In this document: piece after piece, positions 1-12,147 of the stretch
Numbering within the stretch: position 1 is the first letter of the stretch
Layout: the number at the start of each line of letters is the position of its first letter
Source of the DNA: Acanthaster planci
Taxonomy: Eukaryota; Echinodermata; Asteroidea; Valvatida; Acanthasteridae
Reading direction: 5' to 3'
NCBI RefSeq assembly: GCF_001949145.1
Contig: NW_019091437.1
Location: forward strand, 487,728 to 549,727
DNA: 62,000 nucleotides
The notes under the pieces: generated by a model
What the model saw: the letters and a program-made list of their open reading frames with translations, nothing else
Told to the model about the DNA's origin: nothing
Database searches by the model: none
Position numbers and translations under genes: made by a program

Positions 1-56
1 TTCCATGAAGAAAATACATGCAGCAGAGTGACTGTGGGCACTTGTGCATATTTGTG
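1..56 (-). CDS. UTP4: Possible eighth UTP4 exon, truncated by the window edge
   Basis: After the phase-0 donor at 268 the next good acceptor is a pyrimidine-rich tract ending in TTTTACAG at 63–57. The 18 codons that follow are open and read HKYAQVPTVTLLHVFSSW. They can be laid against the hydrophobic blade that follows this point in Cirhin (LLLFQF-type), but similarity is weak. An 18-codon open stretch is not unlikely by chance. Confidence 0.35.
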
Positions 57-3000
57 CTGTAAAACCAAAGGAGGGTTAACATATTTCCTTCATGGAAGTA
101 CTATATACAGCATGTTCGTAGCGAGCTCTTCCATGTTTCAATGTGCATTGTACATGTACTTACATGTGTGTACATATCCGAACCGTGACCGAACCCAAAC
201 TAAACTTTGGCACCTACTTGCAGCATTAAATGTAATGCAGCAAAGAGCAGTCGCTTAATAAACTCACTTGAGGGAGAGCAGGGATCAGTCTTCTGATCTG
301 CGTCGTCTGCTGTTTCAGTGATTTCTGAGTGATTTCAATCTCGGCAGGACTCACCAGTAGATTAGTGTCAGTACCTAGGGAAGGTGTATGGACAGTCCAA
401 ATGATTGGTTGGGTTAATATATGCCATTGCCCGCACAAAACATCCCGTGTCAACGTCAGGCTGAATATTCAGGGTTAACCAGAAAAACTCTGCCTAACCA
501 CAGCAGAAAGATGTGCAAACCTCTGGCGTATTTTTCAGTTTACATCTGCCAAACATTTGCAAGTATTTAAATTTCTATTAATGTGTATTTTGCTTCGAGG
601 ATACTCTGCCTGTGAACTCAGCATGTTCTTTCCTGAGGTAACTTTTTCGGTTTTGTAAAACACGAACAGATAGCGCTGTGTGGAAAATAATCAACATCGC
701 ATTACCAAGAAAGCAGGTCCAGAGCAGTTCACACTATACACCTAATGTGTAGCTTGCTTGGATGACTTTGACCTAGCCACTTCATGATATGTGTTAAGAA
801 AGAAGGGTTGTAAATGTCAGTTGCCATCGTCACCAAACGGAAAACATGAAAAACTTTGACTAAAATCTAGAACTGGTGAGAAGAATTATACTCAACGACA
901 CCAAGAAATAGAGAACTGCCAAAAAAAGTGCACTGTGCAAAGAGTTTTTGGTCATTATTTAAGATTTGCCCGCTGGAATCCTGAACAGAGAGTGCCTCTC
1001 CAAACAAGACTTTTGCAAAGACCAAAAAAATTTGTCTTGAAAGTTGATTCTCATCTGAGTAACTTACCACCAGACACCACCTGGTCCCAAGCAAAGACTA
1101 AAGCCTTGATATCGTGGGTGTGGCACAAACTGTGAGCCCGATCGCTCAGGTTACGAGACCGAACCCACGTCAGGGTGTCTGAGCTGCCATCTTTATCCAC
1201 CAGGTGAAACTGCGCAATGGTGGGGTCCACTCCCGCTGAGCAAACCGATCGTTCATCGTCACTTACGCACAGGGTCAGGACATCAGCTTTGTGGCTTAAA
1301 AAACTCTGAAATGAATGAAAAAGATTGTAATCATTTGTTTTACACAAGGTCCAATGTCAACACCTCAGATTTGATCTAAAATCATTCTATATCAGATTTT
1401 GGAATAAAAAAATGCACAGCGGTCTCACATTAAATGATTTGAAAAAACCCAACCTTCATAAATACAGTTTGTGTACCCTGGTGTGAACACTTTGAATTTG
1501 TAAATTTCAAAATTTCAAACGGGGGGACCCGACTGGACAAGCAGTCGTCCAGCCCCTCTACAAAACCCTACAAAACATGAGCCCAACTGAATGACTTCAA
1601 TGGAGAAACTACTGACATCCTTTCCATGTGCGCCGTCAAGTTCAAAATTTATACCTTGATTAATGTGCCTGTCCGTCCATTCCAGAACTGTGTTTTCCCC
1701 GTCGAGTCGCCACTGATGATGGTGTAGTTGCTAGTGATGGCTACATGCCACACAATGGTGTCAGGCGGTGTGAGCATGTTGCGCAACGACACCTTGGGCA
1801 TGCTGATTCTCTGGATGGCATGACCTACATGGGAAAGTACCAGACGTGACTAAGGTCTCAACCAGCACACAGAACGGGACTACAGCGTTCCTTTACTCAA
1901 ACAATGTTCCGTACTAAAATCCTCACAAAAGTTTTAGATCTTGATGAAGCATTCTTGAAAGAAATCAAAGTTGGCCGGAAAATTGGTGAAATGTCTAAAA
2001 AAAAGTACATACAACAGGGCCAAAGTTTAATTTCTTTTAAAAACATGATGGTCATGACTTTGGCAACTCCTCAACACACACACTGCATCAACCTCAACAA
2101 TATTTTGGGTGCGCTTTATAAACTTTCGTCAAAAATAGCCTATTTATCACTCACTAATAGCCTCTTCATGTTTTTAATGAGTATATTTAAATTTGTTCAT
2201 AACATAAACAGTGTTACTTAAATAAGGTGTATCAAGCAACAACAGCAAAGTGGACCTTAACCCTCGTTTTCACATTATTTTACAAGGGCTGACCGAGTGC
2301 AAGTAATCTATCAACAACTGAAGTGTGAATCCTGCTGAATCCAGCAGACTCTCAAAACTACAACAATTTCCAAAATCCATAAATCAGCTTAGATTCCAAC
2401 ATTTGCTTGCCGTTGGACCTTGGTAGAGTTTGTGGGGTCTCACAGTCAGCCTGTTGATCATGATCTGGGCATATTAGGCACAAGATTTTGTGTGTCGGTA
2501 AAGAAGTTTGGTCAATTTTTGAAGTGCAGAAGAAACCACCAACTAGTACACAACGCATGAAATCCTACACAAACCTGTTGAAACATTCCATATCCTAATG
2601 GTGTTGATAGACCCAGTGACGATGACCTCGTCTGACCTGTGCCACGCTAATGTGACCACGCGACATTCCTCCGGGTCCAGGGAGCGGTCAAAGGTCACAC
2701 CTTCCTCGTCTATCTCAAACAGCCTCACACAACCATCCTCGGCACCAGTCTGTCAAATCGAAGGATTATGTCTTGGAGCTTAAATGAGATTTATGACCCA
2801 AGATTCACATCATCCAAAATACGAACACAGGATTTATGACAGAGTCAGGGATTTATGAAATTCGAAGTGATTTTTTTTCAGGGTTTATAAGCAAACTTTA
2901 AATAAGTCTGCATGATCTTAGACCATCAATGCTTCAACCCTCCAAATCCACAGACAGAAGGCTAGGGCGTGTTTAACCTTCAGGACCTACTTGTATCTGA

Positions 3001-4930
3001 TAGAAGATACTTCGGTCATTGAAATTAAATGAAAATTCCATTCTGGTGTCAATAATTGAGTGCGCAGTAAGCATGGTCTTCCACTCAGCACTGCCACCAG
3101 GTACAAATCATCCAGCTATATTTTGAGAAGAAACAAGGACAGAACCCCCCCTTGAGGAAACTATTACCATACCACACGGTATGAAATTTCCCTTAAGCCC
3201 TGACCAATGCCTTCTAGTAGTGCACATGCATTAGCATGGACCATCATCAAAGAAAGCTTGACTGTACAACAGTATGCAGTCCATACCGAATACTTCATAA
3301 AGTGACAATGACTCAGATATTTGCTGAATGGACAGCTTTGCTGTCTCTCTTTTGAAACACTTGTCTACCACTCTTTTGACATGTGAACTGACCGCTAAAT
3401 GAGTCCCACTGTGATTTGGCTTCATACACCAAAAGGCGCTGCCATACATCACTGTCTTCTGTAAAGAAAAAAAAAATAACAACTTGAAACTCAATAACCA
3501 GTGCTGAATACACCACTCTTCTGAAATGGGAACTGCTGGAGTGTTCAACTGCTTTTTATAAAGGAGGAATTGAAGAAATCTTTCTAATTCCCGTGGAGGC
3601 TGGTTCCACTCTTATTGCAAATACGAAGGGTATCCACAAACTTGATCCCCTGAATGTAGTGAGAACTGTGTACTTGCTGACACACAGTTCCATCTTGAGG
3701 CAACACAAAGGCAACACAGACGCAGACAAGAAAGGTACCAGATCAAAATGCACTCAGTGTTGCAAGGTGCAAGTGGGACAGTACCTGTGGAGCACACGTC
3801 TTCAGATTGTACTCTGTGATGTCTCCTTGCAAGCCACATGAGAACAGTCTACCACTGACCCAGGCTAAGGAATCCACCCGCCGTTTCTCAGAACCAGGTA
3901 CAACCTGGATTAGAAAGAAAGATAGCAGTTTAAGAGGCATAGTTATTAGTCAATTTTAACATGGGCGTAGTGAGAATCAGGATGTTGTGGGCATAACTCA
4001 CTAATATGAACCCTTCAAAATCTACCAGAACTCAAGCACTGCCACTCTACAAGCCCCTTGAAAACATCAATTCAAAGATTATGCTATTGGTTTCCTGCAG
4101 AGTGGAAGATTATGACTGGGTAGGGGAAGGTTCCCAGTAATTACATGGAGAGAGAACTTTATGCCCAGAAGAAAATTTGGCTTAGTTTTTAATACCATAA
4201 GCCCCAACATGTACATGTAATTCATAAAAATCCAACACTAGCTTTGTACATAGAACTGTTAGAATACGTACAGAGGAGAACATAAGTGTTTCACTGAGGA
4301 TACTTCATGGATTTGGCCATCTTTAGATTAACTCAAGTAGTTACTGGAATCCTATAGAGCCAAGAATTGCCAAAACCTGTGCTATACACCATAGCTGACA
4401 CGTGTCCGTGATGATCCGTGCTTGCCACAAAAGAGCACATGACCACAACACTTGATCACAAAATACAACAAACTACCGGTGTATGTGAGATGGCCGCATC
4501 AGGGAAATACGGTAGTCCGTGAGGATTAGTGTCAAAATCCTGTTTTATTTTCTATCATTGTGATCAGTATTTTGGTAGCAGCCACTTGAGCCACTAGGCC
4601 AACACAAAAGAAATCAGCTTTCTCCTTTTATTGGTTAGAATCTTGTTTTTTAGCAAACATACAAAATTTAAAGTGACACACCAAACTGTCTGTAAAGGGG
4701 TCAAACCGACCAGAGCAGGGAAACACAAACATGTTAACAATATTAATATGTCATACTTTTTCCTGGTACCAATTTTTGTCTTTGATGCTCCAAATCTCTA
4801 CTGATCCATCCTCCCTTCCGACAGCCAGTCTATCACATGGTTTCCCACTATCTCTGTCACAGGCAATGCACTGAATGGCACTGGGGACATAGTCACAAAA
4901 CTTGACATGATGGACCCGAAATTCTCCCAT
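1..4930 (-). CDS. UTP4: UTP4/Cirhin, SSU-processome WD40 protein (5' half; gene runs off the window)
   Basis: UTP4 is a nucleolar WD40 protein of the t-UTP subcomplex, needed for pre-rRNA transcription and 18S processing. Exons on the minus strand: 4757–4930 (start ATG 4930), 3785–3904, 3393–3458, 2575–2749, 1655–1824, 1068–1305, 268–374, and perhaps 1–56. All junctions are GT–AG and phases agree (0,0,0,1,0,1,0). The start MGEF followed by VHHVKFCDYVPSAI matches the conserved Cirhin N terminus. Later exons give typical blades: LAVGREDGSVEIW, LFSCGLQGDITEYNL, LATGAEDGCVRLFEI, VIVTGSINTIRIWNV, IISGDSTGKTQFWNG and HTHDIKALVFAWDQVVSGG. About 350 residues are present; human UTP4 is near 686, so the C-terminal half lies outside. 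Identification rests on remembered homology and is strong; exact junctions need a transcript. Confidence 0.93.
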
Positions 4931-4942
4931 TTTATTCAAACC
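4931..4942 (-). promoter_or_regulatory. UTP4: UTP4 5' leader with a splice acceptor just upstream of the start codon
   Basis: On the minus strand a CCCCTTGCAG acceptor (ending at 4943) sits 12 bases before the start ATG, suggesting that the first coding exon is joined to an upstream non-coding exon. Candidate donors are a GTAAGT near 6917 and overlapping GTGAGT/GTAAGA sites at 7174–7169. If the latter is used, transcription starts close to the CHTF8 promoter. Confidence 0.5.
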
Positions 4943-5998
4943 TGCAAGGGGTGAAGAAAAATTAAATGCATATATACATATGAACAGGTGTAGGCACAGT
5001 CGTGCAGCATCTCACATATATGCATGGAAGATGCAACATGGAAAATCAATAAAGGACATTTAAAAAAGACAAATAAACACAAACCCTTTTCAGCACCAAA
5101 CACATTATCAACTTTACCACAAAGATTTCGCCATGCATTCATTCAGACAAGTACATACATGTACCAATATCATCCATCTGAAAAAGCAGTGATATTTATA
5201 AGATTTTACGTAGTTGTAATGTTAGAGCCTGCCCGTGTTTGCATAGCTGTCTATTAAATTGAATATTTCACTGCTGGCAGAAGCTACGAGGGAAATATTA
5301 ATCTCAACAGATTTTCTTATCATACCCCTTCAGAAGGACAAGAACAGGGAAATGTGACACCTACCCTCCAAAAAAAAATCAAATTCATGTAGGATAGTGG
5401 TGTCATCGGTACACACAACGACAGCTCTTCTCCATATATGGTTCACACACACGCAACACTGGCACTTGGTAAGTTATCAAGGATGCCAATTCCACTTCTT
5501 TACATTGAGTGGCTTGTAAGTTCTAAATCGTTTTGCTCCCAATTCATGGATTTATACAACTACTGCAGAGTCTACACCACCTTAAGAATTATGGGTTTGT
5601 TGTCACGCCACCTTCCCGGCAGTGGAAGCGCGGCATGACGACCACAATGACGAAGTCCCATACATGTCATAGCTCTGTTATGGCCAAACTATACGATAAG
5701 TAGGCGTAACATTAAACGCCCATCATACTCAAACTAAATCTTACTACGTCCTAAAAATCAGGAGCGTGTGGCAAATCGTGGTGAGATCTTGAACTGACAG
5801 CAAAGTGGCAGGGTCTTCATGGACAGGGAGGTTGTGCCAAAATTTTGAATTTACATAACAGGGTCGTCCAACTATAGTTGGCAAGTTTCTACAGAAAATT
5901 TCTCAACCTTCTCCAACTTTATGCACATCACACCCAGGTCTAAGCACTTAGCACGTCTATTGACAGCTAGATTCATAAGGCGGCGCACTTCATCGGGT

Positions 5999-6157
5999 GT
6001 TGATCATGACGGTTGGGAATGCTACCAATGACTGCTTCCTGGTCAGTATGTCTTATGCCCCGACTACATTTGGGACTCTCCTGCAGTTTTGTTAGAGGAC
6101 CATGTTCGCCCATAGAGGAAACAGTCATTGGTAGCACTCCAAAACGTCACGATCAAC
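5999..6157. repeat. Inverted-repeat element, 36-bp arms
   Basis: The left arm 5999–6034 and right arm 6122–6157 are reverse complements with only a few mismatches; both carry a 16-base core reading TGCTACCAATGACTG on the left. The spacer contains an ACCATGTTCGCCCATAGAG segment that recurs almost exactly at 6209–6228, outside the element. It is most simply a small non-autonomous DNA element or the remains of two overlapping copies. No target-site duplication is clear. Confidence 0.6.
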
Positions 6158-7208
6158 AAGTCTTACGTCCAGATCACGTACAGGCCACTCATGCGTATTT
6201 CTTGGACGACCATGTTTCGCCCATAGAGTTATTGCGGATTCAAAATCTCGATCCGCGCATTTGAAAGGAGCAGACGGTGAAAACTTTAAGTGCTGTGCAT
6301 GTGTCGAGTGAAAACGGTCAGATTTTGACAGATTTTGAAGTCAGATATATCATTGAAGCCCAACCATTTGACATTGGCATTTACGGAAGCCAGTAGGTGG
6401 TGATAGAGGTATTTTTGATGAGTCTTTGGAATTTTAGAGGACCGTTTTCACCTTACTAGTATATGTACAGGCATGGAGCATTAGTATAACGATCCCGTCC
6501 AAAATCGAAGAAGAAGAATAGGCCTAGGGCATACTAACACTCCACTCAGTAGAGCTAGGCTAATGTTATTCCATGACCATGACCAGATGACGGTCCCATA
6601 GGATTTTGCCATTTGGGTCAAACTTTCAATTGGTGAAAGTGAAGCCATGATAAGATAATGTAGGACCTAGTTTATTTAAAAACGAATTTTGGTCAATGTA
6701 CTATCATGATTATTGTGCACGAATTATGGTAACTCGAGTCGTGGATATTCGGCAAGTGAGTGGCCCAAAATCCAGACAAGTTCATCTGTTCATCTAGGCC
6801 TACACAGTCAGTCATTTGAATCTTTGACAATTCAAAATAGGCCTAACTTTTCATTCATATGTTTTCCTGGGATGATTTTTAAAGCTTCAAAGCTACGCCT
6901 ACGTTTATCCACACTTACCACAGTATAATTTTAAATTCAAATAGGCCTACTCTCGATCTCCAGCATCATTCGGAGCACGTTCTGCGTCCCATACTCAGTC
7001 CGCACGGTACGTGTAGCTAACTACCAGCAGTTACAACACGTGCGTGAGAAAGATAATGTGGGTTTTGCTAACATGCCCTCTGAATGGCTAATAGCCCAAG
7101 ATTTTGCGACAATCCCCCAATAAAATCTCTCGTTTCTCCAAGTTCATCGTTCAGTTGGCAGGAGTCTTACTCACAGGCCGCTTGGTGGCGCCACCATCAA
7201 AACAAACT

Positions 7209-7220
7209 TTTCCCGCGAAA
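7209..7220. promoter_or_regulatory. E2F-like palindromic site upstream of CHTF8
   Basis: TTTCCCGCGAAA reads as an E2F site (TTTSSCGC) on both strands. It lies about 100 bases before the CHTF8 start codon and close to putative UTP4 first-exon donors. E2F control would suit a clamp-loader subunit used in S phase. This is motif inference only. Confidence 0.5.
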
Positions 7221-7318
7221 AAGACTGATCGAGCGCTGAGTCTTGCCAAGTTTACTCTGAAATATTTCACAAATCATACAGTTTTGCATGGAAAGGAGAT
7301 ACATTTGTCGCAGTTAAG

Positions 7319-10300
7319 ATGGTCCAGTTAGTAGTGAAAGCGTAAGTATATGTATGTCCATGTCCAAACACGTCGCAAGCGCTGAAATGATTTAGTGGCG
7401 AATCCAGCTAGCTATACGGAGGAACATGCGGAAGGCCGGCGGGGGATTGTGAATTTGCATTGGGGACCCCCTTGTTTTTTTTTACTTTTACAAATAAAGA
7501 TCTGCCCTGAAAAAGAGTATTACTGGGGCAGTTTCTCTTGATTGCCATGGCCCTAATTAATTTGGGTTGCGTTTGGAAGAGTAAATTGGGAGAAGAATTT
7601 GACTTTCTAATCTTACCTTATTTTCATCAGTTGTGAAGAGATGGTCATGTTGACATGCACAAACATGGCGCATTTCATGTATGTTACTATGTATACTGCC
7701 GTTCTGTCTAACAGACCCATCCCCTGTAACTTTAAACCAATTAAACTCTGTCTTTTACTCATGCAAATAAGGTATTATCCAATCAGCGAAATTCGTCCAA
7801 AAAAGGAACTGGCAAACTTTTACGTCAGAGCTTTGGCTGTTTTTTTTAGTACTCTTACTCCCCAAATGGATAATTTCAACCAGACCGGCATGACCAAGTT
7901 CCAGAAACTAACACAGTGGATAATGCAGTTCACATCCATTCAGGCAAACGTGAAAGTGAAGCAGATTTGATGTCACAAGATATTTGCAGTAAAATGTTGC
8001 TCAAGTTGAAATGTGTTCAACTTGTGGGAATTTGCAGCGCAAATACTTGAACATGTTGAATTTGACATCACAAATTCACTTTTGTGCCCGAAGTTTTGCA
8101 CCAAGTATGGACCAGCCTTTACCATGACCTTGTTTATGTGGGCACGATGAGGTGCCTTCTAACATTAAGGACCATGATGACCAGACTTGTTATTTTCGCT
8201 TGACTCCAGGCTGTTGTCCTAATCTGCCGGTTTCAGTGTATCAGTTTCAATCGTATGATGGTTTTAAAAGGCGTCTGAAAACCTTCCTTTTTAATGAGTA
8301 TTTTAACTAATTTTAATAGTTAGATATGATTGTGCATGTTTTATTTTATTGTTTTAATGTCTATATTGTACTGCGCTTTGAGATGCTTGGTATGGAAAGC
8401 GTTTCTTCAATAAACACTATTATTATTATTATTATTAATTGCCATTTATTGCAGTGCACTGGGAAGGGAAAATGTGGACACAGCAAACGCCACTTTGCAC
8501 TTTGTGCACAAATCCTGCCAAATTTGACTTTTTAGGACACTTTATTGCTTTCAGATGGCTAATAGGTTAGTGCAGGGAATAATTAGTAGCGTCCGTGTAT
8601 GGAATTCTTTCAGGAAATGCCTTTGAAAAGATTTTGTGAAGGAAATTCATCATATTTAGATGCCCAATGCATTACCACTTATGGACTTGCTTTTCTAATC
8701 ATCACGTAGATAGAAATATCAGCACTACAGACAAATCTGACCACCAAAATTAGAAGCCAGGGGGCCATCCTGTTTGCACGCAGGCGATTTGTGCGCGTGA
8801 AATTCCTCCTAGACCAATATAGGCAGTAGTCAGTTGGCTAAGTGCTCACGCATGCTCAGGTTGAGACAACTGCGTTAGTGTAAATGGCCCCTCGGAATGA
8901 ATTCTCATCAGATTTGTCTGTTGGCTCACAGCATGGGGAGATATAATGAGCCTGTAGGGTTGGATATTTCCATCTAAGCATGACTTGCATTAACTGTACA
9001 CGGGTATTGCGAAAGTGCATTTGCTGATGTTAACCTCTTTATATTATTACTCAAATGGACTCTTGATCTTGAGAGTTGAATTAAAAACTACATGCACCGT
9101 TATATGTCATGCACCCTGAAGTGTTATTGCCCTTCCTAGTCACCGTGTTAATTAAAGTGATGACTGGTAATGTTGTTTAGTTAAATTAGTGCCTACCGAA
9201 GCACACTGTCATGACCGTCACTGAACTTTCACAAGCTAGCTTAGAAGTGACTCATGGGCATTCTGTCAATTTCATTGGATTATTTTTATGGTCATTTCAT
9301 GTGGAGATTACAGACCCTTTTGATCAGTAAAACCAGAATTTTGCAGGCAGCAGCCTCAATCTAACCTGTAGCCATATAGCTTCATTTTCTAAAGCCCTAT
9401 TTCGTCATTCCCCAGGCTGAGAAGTTTTGCTGCCTTCTGGAAGCAGACACATTGGATTCATGCCTAGTTTTGTAGAACATAATATAAGAGGGAACAAATT
9501 CCAAATTATGTACTCTAAATGTAATGCTCAATTCTAATAACATATAGCCTGTGTTTTATCATTTGATTGACACGTGTTTGTAGTACTCACCAAGCAAAAC
9601 CAAATGCTCATTTACTGATTTACTGTGCCTTCAAGTGTAAGTGGTTGGTTTATCAGCTTTGTTGACACATTGTTCAATATACAGACACAGGTCTAATAGC
9701 AGTACACATTTTGAAGTTCTCCATAGGTTTGTGCACAAGCATGGATGCCCCCAATAGGCTTCACTTTGCACAGGGAGTTAGCACAGAAAGCACTCTAGTC
9801 AATTTATACGTACATCTCTATGCCTGTAGCCTGGTTGTAACAACACTTGTCAGTGGCTAGGAATGTTGTTTCCAAACTTCACTTACAAAAAAAAAAAATT
9901 TACTAAAGCAAAAAAAATCAACCAAATCAACAACAAAACTCCTCCTCTGCATGAAATGGAATAAAGTGAAATTTTATTCATTTTGGAGAAGTGTTCACTT
10001 TATTAAAAGCAATGACAGATAACTACAGGGGTGAGATTTTTCAGCTTTTTAGCTGATTTGGGCTTTTTTGGTTGGATGTCAGCTTTTTTGCTCACTGGCT
10101 GTGTACAAAAGTACAGGAGATTTTCACAGTTCAGCTTCTTTATGCCTTTTTCAGCTGTTTTTATTCATTTGTCACTCTCTCACACCTCTGACTAACTATT
10201 TAGGGAAACACAGCTCATACTGGTGCTAGGGATAAAACCCTTGAACTAGCATCTTGTTAATAAGCACAACTTCTAACAAGCAGACCACTTTTGTACTTTG

Positions 10301-11952
10301 ACTACAATCAATAATAATAGTAATCCTTACTTGTTAGAACCAAGTTCTTTATCACAAAATTAGCAAGACTGTCATATTTTCTGGCAAGGCTGTCCTAAAG
10401 ATGACTCTTGTATAAAGGCAAGACTGCTCGAGGCTGCAATGAACATTCTGGACTCATACACACCTTTTAAAAACTTCAAATATTGAGCGAAACAAAAATC
10501 CAGCTCTAGGATTTCCTACAAATAAGGATACATGTAGATATTACATGTTCAGTAAAAGGGTTCAAGTAAGGATTGTCAAAATCATAACCTTATGATGACT
10601 AAAATGACATTAGGACCTGATGGATGGGCTTTGTCTTGTGGCTTGACCAGTGGTATAACTGGGGAACTGGGGAGACATGTTGCTAAACCTTTGTTGTTGT
10701 TGTTGTTGTTGTTTTTGAGGGGGGGGGTTACACACTAACACTTCAAATGAAAAAGATGCCATTTTTTTCTCACATTCTTTTTTTGAAGTGCCAGCCCAGA
10801 AAGTGGCATTCCAGAATGGATGTTGATAGAGATGCAAGGACAGTTGGAATGCTCTGGCAATGAACAACTTGCAGGAAACTTTATTGGGGACCTCCACTTC
10901 AACAAGAAGGTACATGTGTATTTGCAACAGCTTACCAAATATGTAGATCATTTACAAAAAACCTAGCTTGTTTGTTGTTCAAAAGGGCCTTAGAAATGTA
11001 CCAGAAGGCAGCAGTTATGAGTTGGGAGTCATAATTAAAATCTAAATGTAGAATATCCAAGAGATGTTCGAAATGCGAAATAGGAGTGTAAGCTCTGCCA
11101 AAGGCTGGATTAAGGTCATAGAAAGTCCTAGGCCCAAGAAATGTTTAACTTTATTGTTTGTGAATCAATTAAGAGGGTGGGACAAAGATTATATTTTTTA
11201 ATTGGAACAAATATGTATATGACATTTTGGGGTGGCCCCCTGAAGTGGGATGTCAGAGTCCTTAGCCAGGCCTGGTTGGTCCACGTGTCAATTGACTACT
11301 GGTCATTCCCATTCAAAAGGTTTATTTTCCAATGAATGCAATTGCTTTTGGGGAAACATTCCATTGAAGGCAATGAGTTTTGAAGATTTTTATAGATGTA
11401 TGCAGGCTGGGGAATTCACGAGTGTAGATGGGTAGCTTTCTTTTTCGAAGTGATTTACATGTAGAATTTTATGCTTGTCCAGTCTCTTAGAAATTCATAT
11501 AGTTTGATGATCAAATTGTAACAATCAAATCAAATTTGATAGTGTGTAAAGTTGTTTATTTTTGTTTTTCATTTATGTTGAATAGAGAGTTCCAAAACAT
11601 TATTTTTGTCAAATTATTTATCTGTTTGTTCATTTTTTTTTTTCAGGGCCTACCGATCATGATTATTGGGCATCACATTTTGTATGGCAAGGTGTCTTCC
11701 CTGGACAAACCTTACATCGTTCTTATAAAAAACACCAAGCCCACACCAAAGGACACTGAACATGACAACTCACCTGTATCTATGGAAACTGACCAAGATG
11801 AAGATGTGGTTACCAAAGCAACTGTGGCACAAGAGGAGGAAGGGGGGAAGACAGATGTTCATTATAAAGTGTCTGCCGCCATCAAACGGAAAATTGTTTT
11901 CAGGACTCGACCAAAACCTATTATCACCTATGTTCCAAAGAAGGGTCATTAA
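7319..11952 (+). CDS. CHTF8: CHTF8/CTF8, alternative RFC clamp-loader subunit
   Basis: CTF8 joins DCC1 and CTF18 in the RFC-like complex that loads PCNA and supports sister-chromatid cohesion. Three exons: 7319–7341, 10789–10909 and 11647–11952 (stop TAA), with phases 2 and 0, giving 149 residues. The start MVQLVV matches the family's MVQIVI. Exon 2 encodes [13 protein letters not shown] and [11 protein letters not shown]. Exon 3 encodes [22 protein letters not shown] and ends with [17 protein letters not shown], all hallmark CTF8 motifs. The protein is longer than human CHTF8 (about 121 residues), mainly because of an acidic insertion (residues ~68–112, with METDQDED and QEEEGG) between the HHILYG strand and the C-terminal motif. 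The gene is head to head with UTP4. Confidence 0.95.
8225..8440 (+). mobile_element. 3' end of a truncated LINE retrotransposon
   Basis: A short open stretch reads [18 protein letters not shown] then stop, typical of the extreme C terminus of many invertebrate LINE reverse-transcriptase polyproteins. It is followed by a short 3' UTR with the common GCGCTTTGAGATGCTTGG-type tail and AATAAA, ending in ATT repeats that serve as the element's 3' end. The 5' remainder is missing, as expected of abortive target-primed insertion. Confidence 0.7.
10026..10190. mobile_element. Small hAT-like MITE
   Basis: The ends are imperfect inverted repeats (CAGGGGTGAGA on the left, CTCTCACACCTCTG on the right). 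Flanking octamers GATAACTA and ACTAACTA match at 6 of 8 positions, fitting an aged 8-bp hAT target duplication. The interior is T-rich with repeated TTTTTCAGCT blocks. There is no coding capacity. Confidence 0.4.
10606..10643 (+). repeat. Partial dispersed copy of the CHTF8 84-bp hairpin repeat
   Basis: The segment from GACATTAGGACCTGATGG through TTTGTCTTGTG matches the second half of the tandem unit at 12148–12347 with few changes, showing that the repeat belongs to a dispersed family and did not arise purely by local duplication. Confidence 0.6.
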
Positions 11953-12147
11953 GACTGTTGTTTAAATTTGACTGTATTCGGTTTTGGAGACTTTTCGCTA
12001 AGACTGTTCCAATCTTTGGAATCCGAGAATCATTTCCTTGTATAGTTGTTAATTGATTCTAGGCTTTTCCTTAGTATTAAGAAGATGGATGAATTCATGT
12101 TAGCCTGAGTTAAAACTAAATATCACGCAGTTTTGGAAATATAAACA

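Larger units (their letters stand above)
4943..7318. promoter_or_regulatory. Divergent intergenic region between UTP4 and CHTF8
   Basis: The interval separates the UTP4 coding start (minus) from the CHTF8 start (plus). I see no coding exon in it. It contains an inverted-repeat element (5999–6157), minus-strand splice donors compatible with a UTP4 non-coding first exon, and an E2F-like palindrome about 100 bases upstream of the CHTF8 ATG. No TATA box is evident near either gene, as expected of housekeeping promoters. Confidence 0.55.
7342..10788 (+). other. CHTF8 intron 1
   Basis: This non-coding stretch holds a truncated LINE 3' end with an ATT microsatellite (8225–8440), a small hAT-like inverted-repeat element (10026–10190), a partial copy of the 84-bp hairpin repeat (10606–10643) and a TTG microsatellite (about 10692–10713). 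No further exon is recognisable. Confidence 0.7.
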
